The notes under the pieces are model-generated. The model was not told where the DNA came from, ran no database searches, and saw only the letters and a list, made by a program, of their open reading frames with translations. Shown one piece after another: positions 22,251 to 33,427 of a stretch of DNA of 64,000 nucleotides; the first letter of the stretch is position 1; the number at the start of each line of letters is the position of its first letter. A program made the position numbers and the translations under genes. This DNA comes from CAYOFF01 sp964403415 (lineage in GTDB: Bacteria > Patescibacteriota > Gracilibacteria > Absconditabacterales > Absconditicoccaceae): NCBI GenBank assembly GCA_964403415.1, contig CAYOFF010000001.1:310001-374000 (forward strand). The letters are read 5' to 3'.

Positions 22251-23231
22251 ATGACAAAAGCGTATGATGTAGGCGTTTTGGCGAAGTGACAGGTGGTCAT
22301 CCCCAAAGAGCTGAGAGACGAGCTTGGTATCTCCTCGTGAGATAATCTGTACTGTTTTCAGAGAGGATCGTCGATTATACTCAAGAAGAAAACGACAGTG
22401 ATTCCGCTTGTTCAGTTTACATGAAAACTTGATGCAAAGATTGCCGATCGTGAAGCGTATCTTGCTCCTTTGTGAAAAGATGACAAAAACAACACCTATG
22501 GTCTGAGTGCACATGACATGCTAGGCGTGACGTATATGATTGGTGTTTCAGGGCAGGGCAAAGCTGTCAATGCACTCAATCAGATTTATACGGATATTAT
22601 GGCTGGTACGTCTGTGGTTGTTATTGATCCGTATGGTGACCGAATTGCTGAGATCAAGAACTATGTGGAGCATACACCGCCGTTACATATCCTTGAGTAT
22701 ACGGTGGATGCGTCGGGCAAAGAAAAGAATATGCGTAATCGACAAGCGGCTTACAAAGAGCTTACGCATATGGATCGCGATCAGCAAAAGATCGTGCTTA
22801 TCAATCTCAATGTAAAGGCGATTGGTCGTTATCAGTCGCACGATCTTGGGTGCCAGATTGTGCATGATTTGTGGAAACATCTTGCGAAATCTCCTATGGC
22901 AATTTACATTGATGAGGCAAGTGCATACCTAGATGATGCGAGTATAGCGTTGCTTGGTGGACTAAGAAAACAGCATATCAAGTGCGTCTTGTTGGACGAA
23001 AGTCTCGATGGGTATTCTCATGATCAGGCGAAAGCGTTGTTTGCTGCGGTGAGACATCTTGTGTGCTATAAATCGACATGACTGACTGCAAAGTTCCTTG
23101 TAGAACATCTTCATCTCAATATCTCTGCCGCAGAGCTCAAAGACATGCAAAAATACCACTTCTATGCAAAGATAGATGCTGGGAAAGAGCCTACAGAGAA
23201 GAGGTTACAGGGGATCTATCCAATTGGGTAA
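22251..23231 (+). CDS. AbrB-domain / P-loop ATPase fusion protein
   Basis: Residues 1-50 are a SpoVT/AbrB swapped-hairpin domain (KGQVVIPKELRDELGISSGD, with the glycines from UGA). After a linker comes a P-loop-like domain resembling the VirD4/TraG or HerA-type DNA-pumping ATPases. It has Walker A GVSGQGKA (98-105, with Ala where Ser/Thr is usual), VVVIDPYGD, and Walker B AIYIDEA (217-223) followed by the sensor-like GLRKQHIKCVLL. Total 326 residues, TAA stop. The Walker A Ala and short length suggest weak or lost hydrolysis. Combining an AbrB head with this ATPase is unusual. It may be a DNA-bound nucleotide sensor or part of a transfer or partition system. Confidence 0.75.
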
Positions 23232-23242
23232 TAGGCATGTAA

Positions 23243-25327
23243 CTACAACGTACTTGGTGCGTACAACTTATGTTCACATTCTTCGTGAATAGCTTCATAG
23301 ACTTTTTCTGGGAAAATGCCGGGGACGTTGATGTCGCTGAGATAGGTCTCCTCTCGTTTGACGAGACCTTTTTCGATAAGCTCAGTATGCATGGTCTGAT
23401 ATTTTTCATTGGATGCAAGCATGGTATCAAGCTTTTCGGCGGATCTTGCGTTCCACGTGGAGTAGATAGCAACAACGTCATTGATGATGTTGTGTGAAAT
23501 GCCGAGATCGAGTTTTTTGATCTCATTTAATGTGCCGATAACTTTGGACGTAACAACAACTTTTGCTCTATATTTCAAAAATTTTGCTTGAGTCGTAGTG
23601 ATGTGTTGCGCAACGAAATACATCTTATCCATAATGTCGTAGTTGCGATCTGACTTGTCGCCATCTTTGATCCATGGTTTGCCGGAGATGACATTGTCTA
23701 CTTGGATATCAATATTGTGGAGACGATGTGCAAACATGTTTTCCCACAGCTGATCGTACTCATAGAGAGTCCTAAGATATTTCTTCTCGAGTCCAAGTGC
23801 ATAGAGCTGAATGATTTTTTGATCGAGATGTTCGTGAGGGAACTCTGCAATGAGTTGCTGGATAGCGTGTTTGGAAGATGTCATTTGGTCTTGATATTTT
23901 TGGGAGATAGTGTTGAGGTGTTCTTGTGAGATAGTATAATGTTTGCGCATAAAATCTACTCTTTCGAGCATTTTGTGACCAAGTAGAATGCGTAGAAGAT
24001 GTTCTCACATTTTATCGATGGCTGGTGTTTGGAGGATGCCGAGCTTGTTCATGACGGTTGTCATCGTCATTCATTTGATGAATATGGAGAAGAAAATTTT
24101 GGAGATGACTGCCACGATAAGAAGTTCTTTGATAGAGTACTGTTCGACCCATGAAGGAAGTGTAAAGGTGTCAGCGATGAGTAAGACCATCATAAAGGCC
24201 AGAGCTCCTCTCAGACTTCATCGGGCGAGAAGAATTTTTCGTGAAGTTGGTACGGGTTTGTGTCGACGAAAAGCTTCGGTAACACCTAGTGTTGCAAACA
24301 CACTGATAGCTCTTCCTATGATCGTCACGAGAATGAGTACTCAGACGATGGGTAAGACATCGAGGAGGCTAAGCTGAACATTTTGCACCATGAGTCCCAT
24401 GAGCAAGAAGACGAGCGTGTTGGATATAAATCCAAAAAATCACCAGAACTGTTCCATAGTGTGTTCAACCTGTGGAGAGATCTTAGTTCTTCCGTAGTTA
24501 CCCATAGTGAGTGCTGCAAATGTCGTAGCGATAACGCCTGAGATCATAATATGGAACTCTCCGATCTGGAGATTATGACTAATGAGATCCGCTGTCAAAA
24601 ATGTAAGATGCGCCAAAATCATCGTAAATATGAGCTCTATATGTGGATTGTTGTTGATGCGACTGATGGCGTGAGAGAAGACAACACCAAATCCGATACC
24701 GAGAAGAATACCTCAGACTATCATGATGGCGAACTGTACGAATCAGGTAAGTGCTACGCCTCATGAGAAAACGCCTGATGAGACCATCTCGTAGACAACG
24801 AGGAAGAGCGCAAGTCCGGTTCCATCATTGAAGAGACTCTCTCCTTCAAACAATAATGAGAGTCTCTTGGGTGCGCCGTACTCTTTGAAGAGAGCAAGGA
24901 CGGCGACCGGATCTGTTGCCGAGACGATCGCTCCAAACAAGAATGTTACTTCTAGCGGAACGTCTCGTCCGATGGCTTGGAGAATCCAATATCCTCAAAA
25001 TCCTATCACTGCAGCGGAAATAAGCAACCCTACGATAGCTAATCATCGAATTGCGGCATTATCTTTGGTGATTTCTTTGTGTCTCATTTGGTATGCAGAC
25101 TCGAAAAGGAGGACAGGAAGAAATACGTAGAAGAGCAAATCAGGTGTAAGTTCTATGCTTTGGATAAATTCCATACCAGGTAGATGTGAAATGGGTACGA
25201 GCAGCGCGCCTACGAGTACGAGCATGATAGTGTAGGGGATATTTACTTTTTTGGAGAAAAAATAGACCCCTGTTCAGAGAAGTAACAAAAACAAAAGATC
25301 TAAGAAAGTAATCATAAACTCGTTCAT
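23243..25327 (-). CDS. NhaP/CPA1-type sodium-proton antiporter with long cytoplasmic tail
   Basis: The 694-residue protein has about twelve membrane helices and CPA1 hallmarks: LLPVLLFES-like FLPVLLFESA, SATDPVAV and GESLFNDGTG. The last 240 residues form a soluble helical domain rich in charged residues, longer than in most bacterial NhaP. CPA1 antiporters exchange Na+ or K+ for H+ for pH and volume control. In-frame UGA codons are scattered through the helices and the gene makes sense only as Gly. It converges on the AbrB-ATPase gene, with stops 11 bases apart. The start ATG 25327 is used; Met 5 is an alternative. Confidence 0.9.
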
Positions 25328-25465
25328 GGTGTAGGGCGTGTAAGCGATAAAAGATTATGGGTTTAAAATTCACAAGGAGTCATGATACTCCAGTTTGGTC
25401 AAAATTCAATCTGACCTTTGAAAAATCGATGCTTTACACCTAATTTCTTAGATGTTTTGTTGACG

Positions 25466-25493
25466 AAAAAACCCTCAACCGATACGGTGAGGG
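25466..25493 (-). terminator. Hairpin-T terminator, minus strand
   Basis: CCCTCACCG pairs with CGGTTGAGGG around a 3-base loop and is followed by six T on the minus strand. It ends the 25581-25874 transcript. Confidence 0.8.
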
Positions 25494-25580
25494 CGCGCAG
25501 CTCCAAAAAGATTGATCGTTTCCAAAAGGCAGAGACGACGTTTTGTTTTTCGTTTTGTTGTCTTTGGAGGCGTGCGCGCC

Positions 25581-25874
25581 CTAGTCTTTTTTGCTCGAAT
25601 TTATTCTCGCCTCGTCGTACCAGTAGGCTGATAACACCAGCCAAAACCATACGACGAGTACGGGCAGTTTCATCCTGCCTATAGCCTGTCTGACCATTAT
25701 CACGTGATAATGGTCTTGTCGAGCTATATACAGCAGTATGAACAACCCGTACATAACGGCGAGCACTCCCATAAAACAGCATGCAAAGAAGGAGATCTTT
25801 ACGTGCATGTAGTAGGGATTTTTCTGGTTGCTGTATTTTTTAAGAGTCTTTTTTACTAGATCCAAGCACTTCAT
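25581..25874 (-). CDS. Small two-helix membrane protein, unknown
   Basis: The 97-residue product has a basic N-terminus and two hydrophobic helices (about residues 28-50 and 68-85) separated by an HYHVIMVRQ loop. It ends KKD then TAG. No family is recognised. It uses no UGA-Gly codon. The coding sequence contains a perfect 24-base palindrome (25692-25715). It is downstream of another small membrane protein on the same strand and followed by a strong terminator. Confidence 0.55.
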   Translation of the reverse strand: MKCLDLVKKTLKKYSNQKNPYYMHVKISFFACCFMGVLAVMYGLFILLYIARQDHYHVIMVRQAIGRMKLPVLVVWFWLVLSAYWYDEARINSSKKD

Positions 25875-25900
25875 CTCTGATTTTTAAAAAATTGTTTTGG

Positions 25901-26320
25901 TTACCAAATTTTCTTCACATCCCACAATGCTGCTATAAGTGGCATTAATGTGTTAAGTGGACCGAATGAAAATCCAGCGACTACAGATATTATTGCAGTG
26001 ACAATAATTGCGATTGTTAACGTCTTGAGTGTGCTTCTCCAATTTTTATGCTGTAAGATAATTGAAGTCGCGAGAATGATGATCATGGGTATTGTGCCGG
26101 CACTACAAAGGAATCCTGTCCAGAAATTCACGACTTCTGTGCTTGGAATACTGTCGTTGGAATTCAAAATAGATCCTATTTCGGTGAGTAATTTGTAGAT
26201 GCCTGTGTTGTTTTGTGCAATGATCAATTCTGCGATAATGAGAGATAAGACGATGCCAAGTTGTGCAGAGACCTGGATGTTGAGTGATTGAAAAGTTTTG
26301 GATAGCATAATGTGAGACAT
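25901..26320 (-). CDS. Four-helix membrane protein, unknown
   Basis: The 139-residue protein has about four hydrophobic segments: AQLGIVLSLIIAELII, the TGFLCSAGTIPMIIILA stretch, IAIIVTAIISVVAGFSF and LMPLIAALW. A polar loop links the first two. No family was recognised and no UGA codons occur. The ATG at 26320 or an in-frame ATG 12 bases later could be the start. A long stem-loop (26326-26378) begins 5 bases upstream of the first ATG, so translation may be controlled by it. Confidence 0.55.
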   Translation of the reverse strand: MSHIMLSKTFQSLNIQVSAQLGIVLSLIIAELIIAQNNTGIYKLLTEIGSILNSNDSIPSTEVVNFWTGFLCSAGTIPMIIILATSIILQHKNWRSTLKTLTIAIIVTAIISVVAGFSFGPLNTLMPLIAALWDVKKIW

Positions 26321-26325
26321 TTAAT

Positions 26326-26378
26326 GGTTAACACTTCTACATCCACGATACTTGGCCGAAGCGGTAGAGGTGTTAACC
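26326..26378. promoter_or_regulatory. 15-bp inverted repeat in the leader of the 26320 gene
   Basis: Arms 26326-26340 and 26364-26378 are complementary with one mismatch and a 23-base spacer. As RNA on the minus strand it would form a stable hairpin just before the start codon. As DNA it could be an operator. Confidence 0.5.
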
Positions 26379-26591
26379 TGTTTCCCAAACTATGCGTTTT
26401 CTAAATATGTGTTATTTTTGCTATCTGCTAATGACCTTGGGAGTGTGTTGAGAAGTTATTTGACTCATTAACGTACCCCCGTTTTCAATTCGTACTCTAT
26501 ACTCTATTCTATGATTATGTCAATATGTTTTGCATCTTGTTTTTTGTGGACGAGCAGGTAGTGTCAGTTGCGTAGAGATGGTTTCTTTTAG

Positions 26592-27245
26592 ATGTTTTTT
26601 GAAGATATGAAAATACCTGTAGGTGTCATTGGGGGAGTGATTGTAGTCGTGCTTGTGTGTTGGATAGGATGGGGATTTTGGGTGAATAAGGGTGTAAAGA
26701 GACCGACAGTAGTTTCATCAGAACAGTTTGGCCCTATAGAAAAGCGTACTGTTGCAAGTCTTATCTTGGCGAGTGTGACTATTCCGGTGGCTGATCAAAA
26801 TACGGCACTTTACGAAGGGTTTCGCCAATTGGCGGGATATATTTTTGGGGGAAATACGTCGTCCAGCAACGTGGCTATGACGGCTCCTGTAACCACCACG
26901 AAGCAGTCCGAGAAAATTGCTATGACAGCTCCTGTGACTTCGCTGCAGGAGGGAAGTGGCTATGTGGTGAGTTTTGTCATGCCGAGCGAATATACATTGG
27001 AGACACTTCCTAAGCCAAATAATGCTACTATTCGTTTTGTGCAGCAGCCGCAGAAGACGTACTATGTGTGGCAGTTTGGATGGTACGCCAATGAGAAGCG
27101 TACAAATGCACAGCTTGCGCAATTTAAAGACGCATTGCAGCAGCAAAACTTGTTTTATGATGGGCCATTTACACTTGCTCAGTATAACGATCCGTGGACG
27201 CCTCCTCGAATGAGGACCAATGAGCGGTGGGTAGAGGTGAGATAA
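26592..27245 (+). CDS. SOUL-family haem-binding protein, membrane anchored
   Basis: The 217-residue protein has an N-terminal membrane anchor (residues 10-31) and then a complete SOUL domain. It contains the two hallmark repeats MTAPVTT and MTAPVTS, the FVMPSEYTLETLPKP block and WQFGWYANEK. SOUL/HBP proteins bind haem or porphyrins, and in bacteria the role is unclear. Roughly fifteen glycines are all GGN with no UGA, which contrasts with the surrounding genes. It may be transferred recently or be highly expressed. It is divergent from the small membrane proteins and converges on livG. Confidence 0.9.
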   Translation: MFFEDMKIPVGVIGGVIVVVLVCWIGWGFWVNKGVKRPTVVSSEQFGPIEKRTVASLILASVTIPVADQNTALYEGFRQLAGYIFGGNTSSSNVAMTAPVTTTKQSEKIAMTAPVTSLQEGSGYVVSFVMPSEYTLETLPKPNNATIRFVQQPQKTYYVWQFGWYANEKRTNAQLAQFKDALQQQNLFYDGPFTLAQYNDPWTPPRMRTNERWVEVR

Positions 27246-27263
27246 CTTGGTGGGTATGTAGCG

Positions 27264-27998
27264 TTATTTTCCAAAATACACTTCCCTTACTTTTGGATTA
27301 TGGGGGATATTTTGCGGCGTGTCGCGTATGATAATCGTGCCTTCATTCATGACGCATACTTCGTCGACAAATTGTGAGAGAAATGCAAAGTCGTGCTCGA
27401 CGATGAGTATGGTTTTTCAAGCGATTCTGATTTTTTGAATCAGTGCTGTGACTTTCCCTTTTAGCTTTGGACTCACTCAAGCTGTTGGCTCATCGAGGAG
27501 ATAGAGTTTGGTGTCTTGAAGATAGAGCCTGGCAAGTTCGAGTAATCTCATTTGGCCGCCAGAAAGTGATCATGCGAGATGGTTTTTTTTGTCGTGAAGG
27601 TCGAGTTGCTCTAAAATGTCGATGATTTTTTCTTTCATTTCTCTGGGAAGAGAGCTTATGGGTAGCCGTTTCCCTCGCCATGGAAGCTTATGAACGAAAG
27701 CCAGTGCTAGATTCTCTTCGAGCGTGAGGTTTTTGAAAATACCGAAGTTTTGGAATACACGTCCGATGCCTTGGAGCGCTCTTTGTTCGACAGAAAGTTT
27801 GGTTATGTGCTTTCCATCAAATATGATAGATCCTGATTGTGGTATATTGAAGCCATTAATAAGGTTGAGGAGAGATGTTTTTCCACAGCCGTTGGGTCCT
27901 ACAAGCCCTACAGCTTGTCATGAATGCATGGTGAAGTTAACGTCATTGACGATCTGATTATTTCCGATATGTCGATGAAGATGCGCAATCTGGAGCAT
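27264..27998 (-). CDS. livG: Branched-chain amino acid-type ABC transporter ATPase (LivG-like)
   Basis: The 244-residue ATPase has Walker A GPNGCGKT (34-41), a Q-loop VFQNFG, the signature LSGGQ, Walker B LYLLDEP and the switch His in IVEHDF. The longer insertion around GKHITKLSVEQRALQGIGR and the ending resemble LivG rather than LivF. It energises uptake through LivH-LivM. It is the last gene of a four-gene minus-strand operon, 33 bases after livM. No livF partner gene is present beside it. Confidence 0.88.
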
Positions 27999-28031
27999 TA
28001 GAAATGTGTAAGAATAAACGCTATGATTGTT

Positions 28032-28907
28032 TTATTGCTGCCTAGAGAAGGTCGTATAACGAAATGTGATGAAAGCTATACCCATAATAATAAGTGCAAA
28101 TAGACTTTCTCTGACATATCACAGTAGTGATGGATCGACAATTTTGAAAAATCTCAAGTACTCATAGCCAAATATAACGCAAACGGCAGTAATAAATGTG
28201 ACAAATTCATCGTGTTTATACGAGATGAATGAGATCACGAGAAGCAATATCAGCATATTCAGCCAAAAACTTTGAGGATCAATGTAGAGGTAGTAGAATG
28301 TATACAGCGTTCCGCCTGCTACTGCACATAATGACGTGAGTAAAATGAGGACGAAGGTGTATCGAGCGGTGTACGTTCAGAGCGCTTTGAGAATTGTTTC
28401 ATTTTCTCCTCGTCCTTTTAATAAGGTATATAGGTATGTTTTTTTGAATCATCGCAAGAGTGATAGGAGAAGTATGCAGACTATCCCTGCCATGCTGAGG
28501 TAGGAGCTTAGCGAGTTGAGGTGTATGTTTGCTGTGAAGGTTCTATTGATACCTGAGATGCCAAAACTTCCTCCGGTGAGTGATTGTCGGTTGATAGCAA
28601 GCTGAAACATAAGCATATAAAGCGCTAGTGTTCAGACAACAAAATATACTTGAGATAGGCGTCTCGAAAGATACAGCACAAGTATCGTAAAGACAATGGA
28701 TCATAGCCATGCTATTAGGCTGGTTGAGAGCATTCCTAGTCAGTAGCGCGTGTTGAGAATCGCTGCGGTATAGCTGGCAAAGAGAACGATACCTACGTAC
28801 GAAAAATCTATACTTAGTCTGAGTTTTAGGAAAAATTTGAATCCTGTACTGAGAATATAAAAGATGATACTTGTGATGAGGAGATGATATACAAATGCTA
28901 TACTCAT
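28032..28907 (-). CDS. livM: Branched-chain amino acid-type ABC permease (LivM-like)
   Basis: The 291-residue permease has about eight hydrophobic helices. It carries the livM-type stretch SLTGGSFGISGI and the cytoplasmic coupling loop LKGRGENETILKALG, which contacts the ATPase. It forms the membrane channel with LivH. Its start overlaps the livH stop (TAATG arrangement), which suggests coupled translation. Many UGA-Gly codons lie in helices. Substrate is inferred only from family; CPR bacteria usually depend on imported amino acids. Confidence 0.82.
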
Positions 28908-29725
28908 TAGATACTTCTTTGTCTGAAGCTAAAAAGTCATTCAGGCTTGAGGAGGAGGAGTATCAGGAGAAGTAATAAGATAAGCGCTTCTTTGTACCCT
29001 AGTGGAAGTCACCAAACAATGAAAAGTACATATTCTAGTATGACGTAGAGAAGTGCTCCTACGTAGATATATTGTCTTTTTGCGATTCACACGAGTATCA
29101 TGATGCCTAAGCCCTTGATCATATAGAATAAGTGATCGCTAGGTCTTATGGCTCATTGCTGTGCTATGGCTATGGATAACGCTATACTGAGAAAGAAAAA
29201 ACATGAGAAGAGGGTGTGTAAGAGAAAAGGTGTACGAATACCTAGGGCGCAAATTGCTGAGGTGTTGCTATATATGCCTTGTCGTACTATTCACAGATAA
29301 CTTTTTTTGAAAATATAGCGTATGAGGAGGTGCATGCTTAGAAGTATGATTGCGAGTCGGATTCGTGAAATGGGCATGCTATCTAGACTAGCAGGTGAAG
29401 ACCCATAGATGATTTGTGTGCTATTTTCAACTAAGATGCTGCATCCTAGCGTAAAAATAAATCAAAAGAGGTCTCTTTGTTTTTCGTTTTTGAAGTAATG
29501 TAAGATGCTATAATTTACGAGTCGATGCAGGAGAAATGCTCCTACGATAATACCCATATGTTGTGGCGATCGTCAGTTACGTACCCAGCTGCTTATGGCG
29601 TATGTTGCTAGGATCATGAAGCTTCACGTAGCAAGATTTAGATATTTTGCGTATGCGAAATATCAACTAAGTATGAAAGCAATAGTTCAGTACACAAGTG
29701 TATTGAAAAGTACGTAGGAAAGCAT
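28907..29725 (-). CDS. livH: Branched-chain amino acid-type ABC permease (LivH-like)
   Basis: The 272-residue protein has eight or so membrane helices and the livH-type start NLATGSFMILATYA, where the first transmembrane hairpin contains Gly encoded by UGA. The coupling helix is VRQGIYSNTSAICALGI, followed by GAIRPSDHLFYMIKG. It is 34 bases downstream of livK and overlaps livM by one base. Family-level assignment is good; the transported compound is not known. Confidence 0.82.
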
Positions 29726-29759
29726 GTGTGCCAGAAGGTAAGAGATTGCTTGGGGTTAT

Positions 29760-30947
29760 TTATTCTACTGTTGCAACTTTCCCGTTTTTTACCTGGGTGA
29801 TGATATAATTTATGCCCACCGCGGTGCGTCTCTCGTCGAAGTAATATGGTCAGAAAATGCCAGATCTTCTTTGTTGTTTGAAGTTGTCGAAATATGCTTT
29901 GAGACTATCTGATGTTGTATTTCATGCTTTGATGCCATCAATAATCGCTTGAATTAACTCTATTTCGAGTACGACGTAGTTCTTGTCTGATTTTATTTTG
30001 TATTTTTCGTCGAATGCGTTGATGATGTCTATGTTTGTGCCTACTTTTGTAAGATCTGCTGCGTTGTAGCTATAGAGACCTTCCATCTTGTTGCCGAGTG
30101 CTTCTTTGGCAGCAGCAGAATCTATTCAGACAGCGAAGAAGATTTTATCTTTGAAAGAATCTCGTAAGTCGTTGTCTATAAGCGCTTTTGCTATGCTTAT
30201 AAATGTACTGTCAGACTGGTTTATTACAACAATAAATTCTATATCACTTGTTTTGCTTGCAATATTTTTTGCAATAATATTAAAATCTTTTTCATCGGAA
30301 TTGAAGGTGGTGTTGTAAGCAATTTCTCCTGTATATTCTGTTTTGAATGCGTTTGCCATGCCTTGTGCAAAGTCGGTATTTTCAGCTATCAGTGCGATTT
30401 TGTTTGCGCGTGCTGCTACGAACTTTGAGACGTATGTGGTGGCAATTGCGTCATCATAATATCTGTAGACATAGTCTCAGATCTTGGAGATGTCGGGAGC
30501 GGATGAAACAGCTGATACCATAAATGTTTTTGCGTCTTGTGCTATTTTTCATGCGCCTAGTGTTTCAGATGAACATGCTCATCCATAAATCATTGCTACA
30601 CGATCTACATTGATAAGTTTCTGTGCTGCAGCGGTAGCGTCTTTGCCTCCACACTTGCCATCTTCTACGATGACGTCAATCTTGTATGCTTTTTGGGACG
30701 CATTAAATTCATCTGTGTAATGTTTGACGACGTTTACGTAATCTTCTCCATATGAAGCAGCAGGTCATGAGATAGGTGCTATGACGCCGAGTTTAACGAC
30801 AACTGGTGTAGTTTCTTTTTGGTTATTTTGTGATGCTGCGTCTCATTGTTTGGGAGTGCATCATCGGAGAAGGAGTGAGACTCCGAGCAATACAGCAGCT
30901 ACGAGTAGCATGCGGATAACGTTTCGTACGTGTATGAAAATGTTCAT
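29760..30947 (-). CDS. livK: Branched-chain amino acid-type substrate-binding lipoprotein (LivK-like)
   Basis: The 395-residue lipoprotein has a signal peptide ending in LLRGC (Cys at about residue 29). A type I periplasmic-binding fold follows: KLGVIAPISGPAASYGEDYV, VIVEDGKCGGKDATAAAQKL, then MIYGGACSSET in the ligand cleft, and ALIAENTDFAQGMANAF. Glycines in GPAA and YGGACS are UGA. It is the first gene of the liv operon. Without an outer membrane, lipid anchoring is the usual solution for such receptors. The ligand could be branched-chain amino acids, urea or amides. Confidence 0.88.
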
Positions 30948-31120
30948 CAATATCTACAAGAGAGATAAAATATGTTGTCATGCATATCCTAACATCTCTC
31001 TAAGTCAATACTTCTGCCTCATATAATGTAGTAGATTATTTTCTACATACTTGACATTACTTTTTTATGAATTTTAAAATATCCTCTTTCTCTTTAAGTA
31101 TCGAGCGGATGTGTGTGTTT

Positions 31121-33427
31121 TTACTTTTTATATGGTGAAATATTGTAAGCGCGCCATGTTTCTAAGAGTTCTTTGGCTACTTCTTGCCCTGATATATATC
31201 AAAACCCCTGACTGTCGTACGTGTGTTTTGGTGGTGAAGGGAGCTGTCGTGCGAGTAAATAGTCTTTGTTGTTGTACGTTGTAGTGGCTAGTTGGTATAA
31301 GATGCCTTCTGCGCTTACATAGAATCATAGGGGAGTTACCTTGTATATATCGTGTTGTTGCCGTGTGATAGCTAAAAGATCAGATATAGGAGCAGTGTGC
31401 TCTGTATTACTAGCTGCTTTGTATGCGGATAAGTATCTCCCGTAAGGGATTGTAGTATATCCAAATTTTTTGAATACAGGCTCCAGCTTTCCCATGAGAA
31501 TAGTGTCGATGAGATGATTATCGATCGGCTCATAGGGATTGATGAATGCGGGTGTATTTAGGAGATTTTGGCTTTTCCCTATTCGTGCGATATAATTACG
31601 CAGTAGAAGTTTGAAATCCTCTTGTTCGTAGCTAGAAATACTACTATCTATGTAACGGAAAAAGATAGCATTTGCTAATGTTTCTATGCCGGGATATCTT
31701 CTATAGAAGTAGTCTTCGGCAACAGCTTCTCAGAGGTCTTCCGTGAATACCTTTGGTCCCTTATCGTCGTCAGGATGGGAACTTCCAACAATAATTCTCT
31801 CTCCCTTTTGTGTGACTATGCCTATATCTGCAAATGTTCAAAACTTCCCTAAATTACCCACATTCTCGACCGGATGAAAAGCGTTTGCTTCTGGAGTATC
31901 TGTTGTTTCCTCATCTGTTTGCGATCCTTCATCATCACTGTCGCTATCATTTCTTTTCTTTCATTTTTTGTAGTGCGTGTATTGTCGTGTATCTTCACGT
32001 AAGACAGCGTGAACTAATGTATTAAATAATATGTCTTCGTAAGGGGCTCGTTGTTCGTACGGACGTGGTGAAAATCATTTCGCAACGAGATATGTGGCGT
32101 GATGATCAAAAAATGTTTTGATGTGGTCTTGATATTGGAGTGTCCGTGGCGTATCTCCTAAATTGAGATCGGGGTGAGTGGTAAGAAGATCACTTAAAAT
32201 CATGAGCGTAAGTTCTTGCTCTGGGATGTCTCCTTCTCCATACTCTGCATAAAGTTTTTGTGCATAGTAGGTGACGAGAGGTAATATCTGTTCTTTGCTA
32301 ATATTCAGGTTGGTGTGTGTCGGTCTTTGATTGAGAAAAAATGTAATATCAGCTTTTTGAAGGGCTTCGTCAATCATGCGATCTAGTTGTGCCTGTAGTT
32401 TCTGTTTGTTTTTATGGTCCTCCCGCGTTGTTATGCCCAAGACAGTAGTAAGCGTGATAGTTGTTGAAAGTATAATTGCAAGGAGAGTCCTTGTGGCGCT
32501 ATTTTTTGCAGCTATTTTAGTAAGGTAAGTGCCGTATTTGATATTGTCAAAATAGAGCGCCTTGAAGGGAGTGTTGGAGGGCGTATGTAATTCTGCCCGT
32601 TTAGAAAATGCGTTGAGTTCAGGAATATCTTTGTACGTATTTTTGAAGAGAAGATTACGTATAATTCCATCAAATGCCTCCTGTCTTTTCATGCCTCCGT
32701 GGATGGATATGCCATTGAGGTAGTCTGTTATACGTAATGCAACTTCAACAAGGGCATAATAATCTGATTTGTGAGCTCATATTTGATTGCTGAGTAGTGC
32801 GTGTTGCGTTGTCTTTGTTCTTTGAAGATCGTCAAAAAATTTAGGATATTTTTTTGAGCATCGATAGAGATATTTTAGGATGTCTGTGCTATTGACTGTG
32901 TCTGGGAGAGTGGGGCAAGCTGTCGTATCAAGTCATGTAATGCTGTCTTGAGAATCGTTGTCCTGTAAAAGCGAAAATACCTCGGGATGAATCGTACTCA
33001 CATCAATGAAATCTATGCGTGAGCTGTACTTTGGAAAATGCTTTCTGATGAGTTTGTGTAGGAGAGCTATTTGTTCGTTGATGGGGAGTATCATGCTTTT
33101 GGAAACATCATCTAGTAGATATTCCGCCATTTGTGTTCGGAGTACGATGGAGATACGATCTGAAGGAGATTTGAGATAGGGAATAAGGCTTTCAATGAGC
33201 CCCTTCATCATGTCGGTTGTATACAAGTTGTTATTTTCTCTAGTCATTTTCCCTATATGAATGCGACATGTTGCTGGGTCTAGATGGAAGTGCTCAAGTT
33301 CATTTCACTGGGCAGGAAAAATGCTCAACAGCCCTTTTGGGGCGGGTACGTGCAACTTTTCACTCAACGTTTTGAGGCGCTCTGCTCCTGTTTGAAGACC
33401 AGATGAGAATCTTTTACTTAGTGACAT
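31121..33427 (-). CDS. Large unknown protein with a central membrane helix
   Basis: The 768-residue product (from ATG 33427) is mostly helical. One clear membrane segment (TLLAIILSTTITLTTVLGI) lies near the middle and is followed by a charged helix. An acidic low-complexity stretch (NDSDSDDEGSQTDEETTD) precedes the C-terminal domain, which has VFTEDLGEAVAEDYFYRRY. I recognise no family. An upstream in-frame ATG at 33478 would lengthen the protein by 17 residues but increase overlap with the TrmB gene from 14 to 65 bases. Co-transcription with the TrmB-type regulator is likely. Confidence 0.65.

Noticed and set aside
25399..25782. Basic ORF on the minus strand next to the small membrane gene
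   Set aside because: It runs through the terminator hairpin and overlaps the better supported membrane ORF in another frame.
26323..26400. tRNA-like sequence (TTGGCCGAAGCGGTAGAG) near the stem-loop
   Set aside because: There is no T arm with TTCRA, no acceptor pairing and no anticodon stem, so it is not a tRNA.
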